From Pandoraea norimbergensis (lineage in GTDB: Bacteria; Pseudomonadota; Gammaproteobacteria; Burkholderiales; Burkholderiaceae), in assembly GCF_001465545.3 (NCBI RefSeq), contig NZ_CP013480.3, positions 2,356,001-2,420,000 of the forward strand: a stretch of DNA of 64,000 bases. Direction: 5' to 3'. Every line of letters begins with the position of its first letter. Position 1 is the stretch's first letter. Below are positions 56,317 through 64,000 of this stretch, piece after piece. The notes under the pieces were generated by a model. It saw only the letters and a program-made list of their open reading frames with translations, did no database searches and was not told the origin of the DNA. The translations under genes were made by a program, and so were the position numbers.

Positions 56317-57582
56317 ATGAAACGCGCTGAAGCCCACGGCCGGCGCCGTCGCGCCGTGCTGCGTGCGCTCGCGGCGGGAAGTGTGGCGCCCGTGCTGCCG
56401 CTGGTCGCGGCGTTGCCCGCGATGTTGCCCGGCATGGCGAGCGCTGCGCCCGCCAAGACCGGCAAGACGAGCGGCACGCCACCGGCGTCCGCCCCCGCCG
56501 CGTCGCGCGCGTGCCCGCCGGTCGACTGGCCCGCATGGACGCGTTTCAAAGCCGGCTTCCTGTCCGACGACGGCCGCGTCGTCGATCACAGCATGGCCGA
56601 TCAACGCACGGTCTCCGAAGGGCAGGCGTACGCGTTGATGTTCGCGCTCATCGCCAACGACCGCGCCACGTTCGACAAGATCGTCGACTGGACCATCAAC
56701 AATCTCGCGCAGGGCGACCTCACGGCGCACTTGCCTGCATGGCTCTGGGGCAAGAAGGACGACGGCCAGTGGGGTGTGCTCGACAGCAACCCCGCCAGCG
56801 ACGCCGATATGTGGATTGCCTACGCGCTCGGTGAGGCCGGACGCCTGTGGAACGTTCGCCGGTACACCGCGCTCGGCGCGCTCGTCGCACGGCGCATTGC
56901 GGCGGAGGAAACCGATTTCGTGCCGGGCCTCGGCCGTACGCTGTTGCCTGCACCGGTCGGCTTTCATCCCGAAAAGGACTTGTGGCGGCTCAACCCGAGC
57001 TACGTGCCGATGCAGGTCGTGCGCCGTCTTGCGGGCCTGTTCCCCGACAGCGGCTGGGGGCAGTTGATTGCCTCGTCGCTCAAGCAGATCACGCTGACGG
57101 CGCCGCCGCTGGGCTTCGCGCCCGAATGGGCGATGTATCGCACGGGGCACGGTTTTCAGATCGATCCGGAAACGCAGGGCGAGGGCAGCTATAACGCCAT
57201 CCGGGTGTATCTGTGGGCAGGCATGCTCGCGCCGGACAGCGAAGATTTTCGCGCGTTGCAGAACACGTTCGGCGGCATGTTGAAGTACGTCGCCACGCAT
57301 GGGGCCCCGCCCGAGCGCGTCAATACGCGAGACGGCACCGCGAAGCAGGATGGCCCCAGCGGTTTTTCGGCGGCGCTTGTGCCGTTGCTTCAGGCGGTCG
57401 GCGACACGGCGGGTGCCCAAGCGCAGATCGCGCGGGTGCAATCGCTCGACGCGCAATCGCCTGCGGGCTACTACGGCTCGGTGCTGACCCTGTTCGGTCT
57501 TGGCTGGCAGGCCGGGCATTTCCGTTTTGCTGCCGACGGCACGCTGCAATTGCCATGGGAGGGCGCTTGCGCGACACGCTGA
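56317..57582 (+). CDS. bcsZ: Periplasmic endoglucanase BcsZ (glycoside hydrolase family 8)
   Basis: A 421-residue GH8 cellulase: signal peptide to about residue 45, then CPPVDWPAWTRFKAGFLSDD, the acid-catalyst Glu in TVSEGQAYALMFALIANDR, and the base Asp in NPASDADMWIAYALGEAG. It trims cellulose during export. The start codon touches the bcsB stop. Its 3' end overlaps bcsC by 28 bases. Confidence 0.95.
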   Translation: MKRAEAHGRRRRAVLRALAAGSVAPVLPLVAALPAMLPGMASAAPAKTGKTSGTPPASAPAASRACPPVDWPAWTRFKAGFLSDDGRVVDHSMADQRTVSEGQAYALMFALIANDRATFDKIVDWTINNLAQGDLTAHLPAWLWGKKDDGQWGVLDSNPASDADMWIAYALGEAGRLWNVRRYTALGALVARRIAAEETDFVPGLGRTLLPAPVGFHPEKDLWRLNPSYVPMQVVRRLAGLFPDSGWGQLIASSLKQITLTAPPLGFAPEWAMYRTGHGFQIDPETQGEGSYNAIRVYLWAGMLAPDSEDFRALQNTFGGMLKYVATHGAPPERVNTRDGTAKQDGPSGFSAALVPLLQAVGDTAGAQAQIARVQSLDAQSPAGYYGSVLTLFGLGWQAGHFRFAADGTLQLPWEGACATR

Positions 57583-60500
57583 TTCGCTCCGCCTGTCTGG
57601 CCTGCCTGCTGATGGCAGCAGACGCTGGCGTGCGCGCTGCGCCCGCCCCCGCATCGGCCCCGACCCCGCCCGGCAAGGCGCCTCCGGTGGCGGCTAATCG
57701 TGATGTCCGGAACCTGCTTTCCAGCGCAACGCTCTGGCATGCCCGTCATCGCAACGATCTGGCGCGCGCGGCGCTCGAAAAGGCGCTGCTCGTACAACCC
57801 GATCAACCGGATGCTCTCTCGATGCTCGGCCAGATCGATATCGAAGAGAACCATCCGGTAGAGGCGAACAAGGCGCTGCAACGCTTGCGTGCGCGCTACC
57901 CGAACGCGCCCGCCACCAAGGCGCTCGCTGACGTCATCCGCATCAATACGACCGATAAGTCGCGCATTGCCCGCGCTCGCCTGCTGCAACGCAGTGGTCA
58001 GGCGGATGCGGCGTTTGCCGAATACAAGGCACTCTTCCCCGATGGTCCGCCGACGGGCGATCTGGGCGTGGAGTACTACCGCGCGCAGGCCAACGCCACC
58101 AATGGCTGGCCGTCAGCCCAGCAGGGGCTGGCGAATCTTGCGAAGGCATCGCCCGACGACACCCGCGCGTCGCAATCGCTGGCCGAGTTGTTGATCGACC
58201 GCCCGGCGAGCCGGTTGGCCGGCACGCGCATGGTGGCCGAATTGGCGGCGCGCCCCGATGCCGATCTGAACGCGTTGCTGCCGCTGTGGCAGAAGGGGTT
58301 GTCCAAAGCGGACGGCAACCTTGCATGGCTGCCGCTCTATCAGCGCTACCTCGCGCTGGCGCCGAACGACGCCGATATCCGTGCCGCCTACGACAAGCTC
58401 GGGGCGCAACAGGCCGCCCGCCAGCGCATGCTCAACGACCCCTCGTACAAGGCGCGTCAGGCGGGCATCGCAGCGCTTGATCAAGGCCGCCTTGGGGACG
58501 CACAAAAGTCACTCGATGCGGCGCGCGCCAAGCGTCCCAACGATGGCGAATTGCTCGGCTCACTCGGCCTTGTGAAGATGCGTCAGGGCGATCACAAGGC
58601 CGCGCAGGACCTGTTTTCACAGGCGATGCGCAAAGACCCCGACAACGCGGGCAAATGGCGCAGCCTGCTCAAGACGTCGCAGTTCTGGGGCGCGATGTCC
58701 GACGCGCGCGATGCACGCGATGCAGGACGGCTCGACGAGGCCGACCGGCTGGTGCGCAGCGCGCTGGCCGCCGACCCGGCCAACCCGGATGGGCTGGCCT
58801 TGCTCGGCGACATCGCCCTCGATGCGAAACGCGACGACGATGCCGAGCGGCTGTTCCAGCAGGCCCTGAAGATCGAGCCCGATAACGACACGGCGCTGCG
58901 CGGGATGATCACGCTGTACTCGCGGCAGCAGCGCCGTACCGAACTCGCGACGCTGCTGGGCGATCTGCGGCGGCGGTTTCCGAAAGACGCTGCACGTTTC
59001 GACAAAGCCGAATCGGCCGCGCTCTCCGACGACGCCGAGCGACTCATCGCCGAGGGTCACAACGGCCCGGCGCTGGCGGCATTGGAGCGTGCCGTGGCTC
59101 TCGATCCGACCAACGCGTGGACGCGCTATTCGCTCGCCAGCCTGTATCGCAAGCTGCGCCTGCCCCAGATCGGGCGCGAAGTCATGGCCGAGGGGCTGCG
59201 TCAGACACTGTCTGCCGACGACAATGCGCAGATGCACTATGCGACGGCGATCTATCTGAATGTGATCGACGACGAAGCGGGCGCCCGCGCGGCGCTGGCC
59301 CAGATTCCCGCCGCTGATGCGTCGCCGTCGATTCGCCGCTTGCAAACGACCCTCGCGATTCGCGACGCCGCACGGCTCGCGCGCGAAGCCCATGCCGCTG
59401 GCAACGACGACGAGAGCGAGCGTCAATACCGTGAGGCCCTGTCGATGGCTGGCGACGATCCCGAGTTGATCGGCGAAGTGGCCCGCGCACGGGTGGCTGC
59501 CGGACAACCCGAGCAGGGGCTGGCGCTCATGCGCGAGTGGCTGGCGGCGCACGCCGACAAGCCGCAACCCGATGCGCAACTGCGCTATGCCGAATTGCTC
59601 AACACCGCCGAGCGCGACACCGAACTCGGCACGTTCCTCGCAGGCATCGACCCGGCCACGCTGGGTGCCGATCAGCGCGAAGAGTGGCAAGACTTGCAGG
59701 ATCGTCTGGCCTTGCGTACGGCGGACCGTGCGCGCGCACTCGGCGACTTCGATACCGCGCAGAAGGCACTCGAACCGTTGCTTGCTCGCAACCCGCCCGA
59801 CAAGCGCGCCTTGTCGACGCTGGGCGATATCTATTTCGACGAACGGCGCTTTGACGAGGCCCGCAAGATCGCCGAAGACCAGATCCGGCAGGACCCGACC
59901 AATCAGGACGCCCGGCTGTCGCTGGTGCGCGTGCTTTACGAGATGCAGGACGACGACGCAGCAAACCGCGAACTCGACCGCGCATTGGCCGAGGCGCCGA
60001 CCGACGACGTCTGGACGCAACTGGCCGCCGTGCGCCGTTTGACGGCGATGGAACGCTACGACGAGGCGATCGCCCTAAACGACAAACTGCGCACGCAATT
60101 CCCGGACAACCCGTCCGTGACGGTGCAACGCGGGCGCATCGCGCAGTCGCAGCGTCATTACAACGAGGCGAAGGGCTGGTACGACGAGGCCCGCAAGGAA
60201 GAGATCGTGCAGGGGGCGCTGCCGGGCTACGACGGCATGACGTCGGCAGAGTCGGGCATCGATTCGCTGGAGTCGCGGCGCAACAGCTACGTGGCGGCCG
60301 GGTACGAAATCGACACGAAGAAGGGCGACGGCGGCATCTCGATGTTCAATGCCCGCGCCGTGCCGCTGTACGGTCAGTACGCCGTGGGTTACGACGGTCA
60401 CGTGTTCGCGCAGACCGACTACGTCAGCGCCGACTCTGGCGACTTGCCGCTTAATGGCACGTCCGAAATTGGCACGCTGCCGCTGCTGGGGAAGACGCCG

Positions 60501-61430
60501 TTCCGCAACGCGAATCCGGGGCTGCTGACCGATTACGGCAGCAAGCGGCAAAAGGCGCACGGGCAAGCGCTGATGCTGGGCTACGAGAACGACTGGATTC
60601 GTGCCGACATCGGGCACACGCCGATCGGCTTCCCCGTGTCGTACGTGACGGGTGGCGTGCGGTTGTTCGGCAATCTCGGCCGCTACAACTACTGGGTCGA
60701 CGTGTCGCGCCGGCCGGTCACGGGCAGCATGGTCTCTTATGCGGGCTCGTATCTGCCGTTGCCGGAGATATTCGGCGACGGTAAATGGGGCGGTGTGCGG
60801 CGCGACGCCATTACCTTCCACGCCTCGCGTGACTTCGCGAAGTGGGGCGTGTTCGGCGAAGCAAGCGTTGCGCGGCTCACCGGCGAGAACGTGCTGAACA
60901 ACTCCGAGGTGTCGGCGCGCGCGGGTGTCGATCTGCCGCTGATCTACAAGCGCGACATGCGCATGAACACCGGCCTCACGCTGTTCTTCGACAGCTACGC
61001 GCAGAACGAACGCTTCTACACGTACGGCATGGGCGGTTACTACAGCCCGCAGACCTACGTCTCGCTCACGCTGCCGCTCGAATGGTATGGCCGCACGCAA
61101 CGCTGGTCGTACTACCTGCGCGGCTCGGTGTCGTTCTCGCAGAGTCAGGAGAAGTCGATGCCGTACTTCCCGACCGACGGCGCCATTCAGGCTGCCAGCG
61201 GCAATCTGACTTACGGCTCGGGCGGCGGCTTCGGCGTAGGCTTCTCGATACTGGGGCGCGCAGAATACTGGATCAACCGCCATTGGGTCATTGGCGGACA
61301 GGTGCAGTTCGAGCGCTCGGATTACTACGCGCCGAATCGCTTCCTCCTCTATATGCGCTATCACTTCGATAAGCGTCGCGGCGATGTGCCGATGCCGCCG
61401 TCGCCGGTGCGCCCGATCTGGAGCTATTGA
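57555..61430 (+). CDS. bcsC: Cellulose export protein BcsC (TPR scaffold + outer-membrane barrel)
   Basis: A 1291-residue protein. After a signal peptide (LACLLMAADAGVRAA), about 20 TPR units fill residues 60-900 (SMLGQIDIEENHPVEANKAL is one). The C-terminal 350 residues are the BCSC_C beta-barrel (YEIDTKKGDGGISMFNARAV, GYENDWIRADIGHTPIGFPV), ending in YMRYHFDKRRG. It is the outer-membrane exit pore. Start ATG 57555 overlaps bcsZ; TTG 57567 after GGGAGGG is an alternative. Longer than enterobacterial BcsC (about 1160). Confidence 0.93.
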   Translation: MGGRLRDTLIRSACLACLLMAADAGVRAAPAPASAPTPPGKAPPVAANRDVRNLLSSATLWHARHRNDLARAALEKALLVQPDQPDALSMLGQIDIEENHPVEANKALQRLRARYPNAPATKALADVIRINTTDKSRIARARLLQRSGQADAAFAEYKALFPDGPPTGDLGVEYYRAQANATNGWPSAQQGLANLAKASPDDTRASQSLAELLIDRPASRLAGTRMVAELAARPDADLNALLPLWQKGLSKADGNLAWLPLYQRYLALAPNDADIRAAYDKLGAQQAARQRMLNDPSYKARQAGIAALDQGRLGDAQKSLDAARAKRPNDGELLGSLGLVKMRQGDHKAAQDLFSQAMRKDPDNAGKWRSLLKTSQFWGAMSDARDARDAGRLDEADRLVRSALAADPANPDGLALLGDIALDAKRDDDAERLFQQALKIEPDNDTALRGMITLYSRQQRRTELATLLGDLRRRFPKDAARFDKAESAALSDDAERLIAEGHNGPALAALERAVALDPTNAWTRYSLASLYRKLRLPQIGREVMAEGLRQTLSADDNAQMHYATAIYLNVIDDEAGARAALAQIPAADASPSIRRLQTTLAIRDAARLAREAHAAGNDDESERQYREALSMAGDDPELIGEVARARVAAGQPEQGLALMREWLAAHADKPQPDAQLRYAELLNTAERDTELGTFLAGIDPATLGADQREEWQDLQDRLALRTADRARALGDFDTAQKALEPLLARNPPDKRALSTLGDIYFDERRFDEARKIAEDQIRQDPTNQDARLSLVRVLYEMQDDDAANRELDRALAEAPTDDVWTQLAAVRRLTAMERYDEAIALNDKLRTQFPDNPSVTVQRGRIAQSQRHYNEAKGWYDEARKEEIVQGALPGYDGMTSAESGIDSLESRRNSYVAAGYEIDTKKGDGGISMFNARAVPLYGQYAVGYDGHVFAQTDYVSADSGDLPLNGTSEIGTLPLLGKTPFRNANPGLLTDYGSKRQKAHGQALMLGYENDWIRADIGHTPIGFPVSYVTGGVRLFGNLGRYNYWVDVSRRPVTGSMVSYAGSYLPLPEIFGDGKWGGVRRDAITFHASRDFAKWGVFGEASVARLTGENVLNNSEVSARAGVDLPLIYKRDMRMNTGLTLFFDSYAQNERFYTYGMGGYYSPQTYVSLTLPLEWYGRTQRWSYYLRGSVSFSQSQEKSMPYFPTDGAIQAASGNLTYGSGGGFGVGFSILGRAEYWINRHWVIGGQVQFERSDYYAPNRFLLYMRYHFDKRRGDVPMPPSPVRPIWSY

Positions 61431-61433
61431 GCC

Positions 61434-61505
61434 ATGGCCAAATTCGTCATCGACATCGCTTCGCTCGGATTGACGGCCAACCCGGCAAAGGGGGCAGCAT
61501 GCTGA
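61434..61505 (+). CDS. Possible 23-residue coupling peptide between bcsC and bcsQ
   Basis: A short frame, MAKFVIDIASLGLTANPAKG and three more residues. GGAG lies about ten bases before its ATG, it starts three bases after the bcsC stop, and its TGA overlaps the bcsQ start (ATGCTGA). That geometry suits translational coupling. It is too short for family assignment. Confidence 0.4.
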   Translation: MAKFVIDIASLGLTANPAKGAAC

Positions 61506-62266
61506 CGCTCATCACCGTCGTCTCCAGCGCGGGCGGTGCCGGTCGCAGCACGGTGACCGCTCACCTTGCCGCCCAGCTCGCGCAGGGGGAGCATCCGGTC
61601 GCCGTACTTGAACTGGATGCGCAGAACAGTCTCGGCGCATTGCTCGGGCTGAGCACTGCAAGCGAAAAAGGCGTGCTAACGCTGGGCGACGCGCCGGCGG
61701 GCTGGCGTTCGCTGCTCTTCGATACACCCGCCAAAGTGCCGTTACTGCCCGCAGGCCGGGCGTCCGCTGCGCAGGTGGCCGCATTCGGCGAGTGGTTGAG
61801 CCGCGAGCCTGCCGGACTGCGCCGTCAACTCGATGCTCTCGGTTTGCCCGAAGGCACGCGCGTGTTGATCGATACGGCGCGCCTGCCGGGAGTGACGACG
61901 CAGGCGGCCATCGCCGCATCCGATCTGGTGCTCGGGGTGGTGCCCGTCACGACCACCGGCTATGTCACGCAACCTGATCTGATGGCCGCAGGCGGAGCCG
62001 GCGCTCAGATGGTGGCGAATTTTGCCGCGGCCAACTCGGCGTTGGGCACCGACCTGATGCAGATGATTCAGTCGCGTGGCGGCGACGCGATTGTGCCGGT
62101 GCGGATTCACCGGGACGATGCGGTGGGCACCGCCGCCGCCGGTGGCCTGCCGTTGTTCACGCACGGCGAGGGCTCGCAGGCGGCGCTCGATATCCTGCAC
62201 CTTGCGGCATGGTTGCTGCGCGCCACCGCGCGTGGGAGCGATGACGTGGAGGAGGGTTCGCCATGA
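61499..62266 (+). CDS. bcsQ: Cellulose biosynthesis ATPase-like protein BcsQ (ParA/MinD family)
   Basis: A 255-residue MinD-like protein. The P-loop region reads VVSSAGGAGRSTVTAHLAA: both Lys of the deviant Walker A (KGGxGK) are replaced, by Ala and Arg. VAVLELDAQNSLGALLGL is the A' box. BcsQ proteins often have degenerate P-loops and act in placing or assembling the synthase, with BcsR. AAGGGGG precedes ATG 61499; its stop overlaps the bcsA start (ATGA). Confidence 0.88.
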   Translation: MLTLITVVSSAGGAGRSTVTAHLAAQLAQGEHPVAVLELDAQNSLGALLGLSTASEKGVLTLGDAPAGWRSLLFDTPAKVPLLPAGRASAAQVAAFGEWLSREPAGLRRQLDALGLPEGTRVLIDTARLPGVTTQAAIAASDLVLGVVPVTTTGYVTQPDLMAAGGAGAQMVANFAAANSALGTDLMQMIQSRGGDAIVPVRIHRDDAVGTAAAGGLPLFTHGEGSQAALDILHLAAWLLRATARGSDDVEEGSP

Positions 62267-64000
62267 TCAGCGACGCACTGCAAACGCTTTTCCGTCTAGG
62301 GCGCGAGACGCTCGCGATTCGCCTGCGCCTGCCGCGCCGCCCGGACGGGCGCGAACCCGGTCCCATGCAGTGGGTCCTGGCGGCCACCCTGCGTTCGCCG
62401 CGTCAGCAACTGCGGGTGTCGCAGATGGCCGATCACGTCATCGCGCGGCTCGCCATGCGGCTCGACGTGCGCCAGCTCGATCAATGGCGCGACTGGTGGC
62501 TGCGCATTCTGTTTCAGCCGGCGCGTCAGGGCCGGGCTGATTATTTCGGCCGGGCTTTCGCGTGGGGCAACGAGCGTCTGACACGTCGCGTCGGCGTACC
62601 GGCCGATGCCACCTTCTGGCAACTTGTCCGGGCAATGCTTTGGCGTCGTGCAGACCAGCGCCCGGCGTTTCCGCCCTATGTCGCGTGGCTCGCGTTTCGG
62701 AACAACAACGAGCGCTTCCGGCTGTGGCTGGTACAGACTCTCTTTGGCATTCCGCCCGACACACCCGCGCAACTGGCGCACCGCTTCGACAAGCAACTCG
62801 AAGCGGTGATGCAGTGGCGGGTGACGTCGGCCGTGGTGGCGTTGCTTGGCCTGTTCGGCGTGCTCTGGATCGTGACGACGCCGTTCGATCCGTTCGAGCA
62901 ACTGCTGTTCTCGATTTGCACGCTGACGCTCGCGCTCGTGTTCCGCCGGCTTGATAGCCAGTATTCGGTACTGGTGCTCATCGGCTTGTCGCTGATCTCG
63001 ACGGTGCGCTACGTGTGGTGGCGCCTGACCCAGTCGCTGGCGTTCGATACGGCGGCGGAGGCCACGGTCGGCTACATCCTCGTTGCGGCGGAAATGTACA
63101 CGTGGCTGATTCTGTTGTTCGGCTATCTTCAGACGATCTGGCCGTTGCAGCGGCGCATTACGCCGCTGCCGCCCGACATGCGCGAATGGCCTACGGTCGA
63201 CGTCTACATCCCGACGTATAACGAGGGGCTCGATGTGGTCCGCCCGACGGTCTACGCCGCGTGTGGTATCGACTGGCCGCCCGAGAAGATCAACATCTAC
63301 CTGCTCGACGACGGCAGACGCGAGGAAATGCGCGAGTTCGCCGCGCAGGCGGGCGTGCATTACGTTACCCGCCCGGACAACAAGCATGCCAAGGCGGGCA
63401 ACATCAATCACGCGCTGGGCAAGACGACGGGCGACTTCATCGCAATCTTCGACTGCGATCACATTCCCGTGCGCTCGTTCTTGCAGACGACGATGGGGTC
63501 GTTTATCAAAGACCCGCGTTGTTCGCTCGTGCAGACGCCTCACCATTTCTTCTCGGACGATCCGTTCGAGCGCAATCTCGCCACGCGCGGAGCGGTGCCC
63601 AACGAAGGTCGCCTGTTCTACGGCATCGTGCAGGACGGTAACGACTTCTGGAATGCAGCGTTCTTCTGCGGCTCGTGTGCCGTGTTGCGCCGCACGGCGC
63701 TTAACGAAGTCGGTGGCGTGGCGATCGAGACCGTGACCGAAGACGCACACACGGCGCTCAAGATGCACCGTCGCGGCTGGAACACCGTGTATCTCAAGGT
63801 GGTGCAGGCGGCGGGTCTGGCCACCGAATCGCTATCGGGTCACGTGGGCCAGCGCATTCGCTGGGCGCGCGGCATGGCGCAGATTTTCCGCGTGGACAAT
63901 CCACTGTTCGGACGCGGCTTGAAGTTCGGTCAGCGCATTTGCTACGCGAGCGCAATGCTGCACTTTTTCTATGGCATTCCGCGCATCGTGTTTCTGCTCG
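62263..64000 (+). CDS. bcsA: Cellulose synthase catalytic subunit BcsA, 5' part
   Basis: A partial gene: 579 codons, still open at the window end. About 100 cytoplasmic residues precede membrane helices, then the GT2 domain: VDVYIPTYNEGLDVVRPTVY, LLDDGRREEM, DxD-type FDCDHIPVRSF, TVTEDAHTALKMHRRGW (catalytic TED), and VGQRIRWARGMAQIF (QxxRW). It polymerises UDP-glucose into cellulose. The C-terminal PilZ domain that binds c-di-GMP should lie beyond 64,000. Its ATG overlaps the bcsQ stop, so the genes are coupled. Confidence 0.96.
   Translation, partial: MISDALQTLFRLGRETLAIRLRLPRRPDGREPGPMQWVLAATLRSPRQQLRVSQMADHVIARLAMRLDVRQLDQWRDWWLRILFQPARQGRADYFGRAFAWGNERLTRRVGVPADATFWQLVRAMLWRRADQRPAFPPYVAWLAFRNNNERFRLWLVQTLFGIPPDTPAQLAHRFDKQLEAVMQWRVTSAVVALLGLFGVLWIVTTPFDPFEQLLFSICTLTLALVFRRLDSQYSVLVLIGLSLISTVRYVWWRLTQSLAFDTAAEATVGYILVAAEMYTWLILLFGYLQTIWPLQRRITPLPPDMREWPTVDVYIPTYNEGLDVVRPTVYAACGIDWPPEKINIYLLDDGRREEMREFAAQAGVHYVTRPDNKHAKAGNINHALGKTTGDFIAIFDCDHIPVRSFLQTTMGSFIKDPRCSLVQTPHHFFSDDPFERNLATRGAVPNEGRLFYGIVQDGNDFWNAAFFCGSCAVLRRTALNEVGGVAIETVTEDAHTALKMHRRGWNTVYLKVVQAAGLATESLSGHVGQRIRWARGMAQIFRVDNPLFGRGLKFGQRICYASAMLHFFYGIPRIVFLL

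Noticed and set aside
57213..57554. Upstream extension of bcsC through bcsZ.
   Set aside because: The sequence before 57555 is the bcsZ gene in another phase; a signal peptide appears only from 57555.

Overview
The window is GC-rich, densely coded chromosomal DNA of a beta-proteobacterium. Gene content points to the Burkholderiaceae, most likely Pandoraea or a close relative. Supporting genes are the arginine succinyltransferase (AST) pathway, BvgAS/EvgAS-type phosphorelays, Csu-like spore-coat-U fimbriae, HdeD/Dps, a Fiu-like siderophore receptor and a bcs cellulose locus. The genus is inferred from family resemblance, not from a search. I see no rRNA, tRNA, CRISPR array, transposase or integrase.

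Layout: 0-1 kb is the 3' end of a hybrid histidine kinase. 1.0-1.7 kb is a higBA toxin-antitoxin pair. 1.7-3.0 kb holds a peroxiredoxin coupled to a hemolysin-III-type membrane protein. 3.1-5.6 kb has an Lrp/AsnC regulator divergent from an acetolactate-synthase-like enzyme. 5.7-11 kb has a basic/polar amino-acid ABC importer followed by astC and astA. 11-15.8 kb is a four-gene chaperone-usher operon on the minus strand. 16-23 kb holds HdeD, Dps, a Pat-like acetyltransferase, CorA and a CoA-transferase. 23-26.3 kb has a probably Fur-regulated siderophore receptor and a Sel1 protein. 26.3-28.7 kb has a 9-bp tandem repeat, a TauE/SafE exporter with an operator over its start codon, and a lipoprotein. 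28.8-33 kb is a LuxR-type response regulator plus a hybrid kinase. 33-36.7 kb is homogentisate catabolism (LysR, hmgA, fahA). 37-40.5 kb has a permease, a long inverted repeat and an unrecognised 664-residue protein. 40.5-45.4 kb has astE, astD, astB and an FMN reductase. 45.6-52.6 kb is mixed housekeeping, including two tandem paralogous small membrane proteins. 52.7-64 kb is a cellulose locus: a bcsR-like gene on the minus strand and bcsB-bcsZ-bcsC-bcsQ-bcsA on the plus strand, cut by the window end inside bcsA.

How it works together: the importer probably brings in arginine/ornithine-type substrates, and AstA, AstB, AstC, AstD and AstE would degrade arginine to glutamate and succinate. All five enzymes are present but lie in two blocks about 29.5 kb apart. 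HmgA and FahA finish tyrosine/phenylalanine breakdown. Two surface-adhesion systems (fimbriae and cellulose) and two phosphorelays suggest a biofilm or host-associated lifestyle.

The least explained items are the 664-residue orphan protein with a 17-bp perfect inverted repeat at its 3' end, the start-codon operator of the TauE/SafE gene, a 16-bp AT-rich inverted repeat at 45.4 kb, the unusual bcs order with a 23-codon coupled ORF, and a possibly slippable G/C tract before the usher gene.
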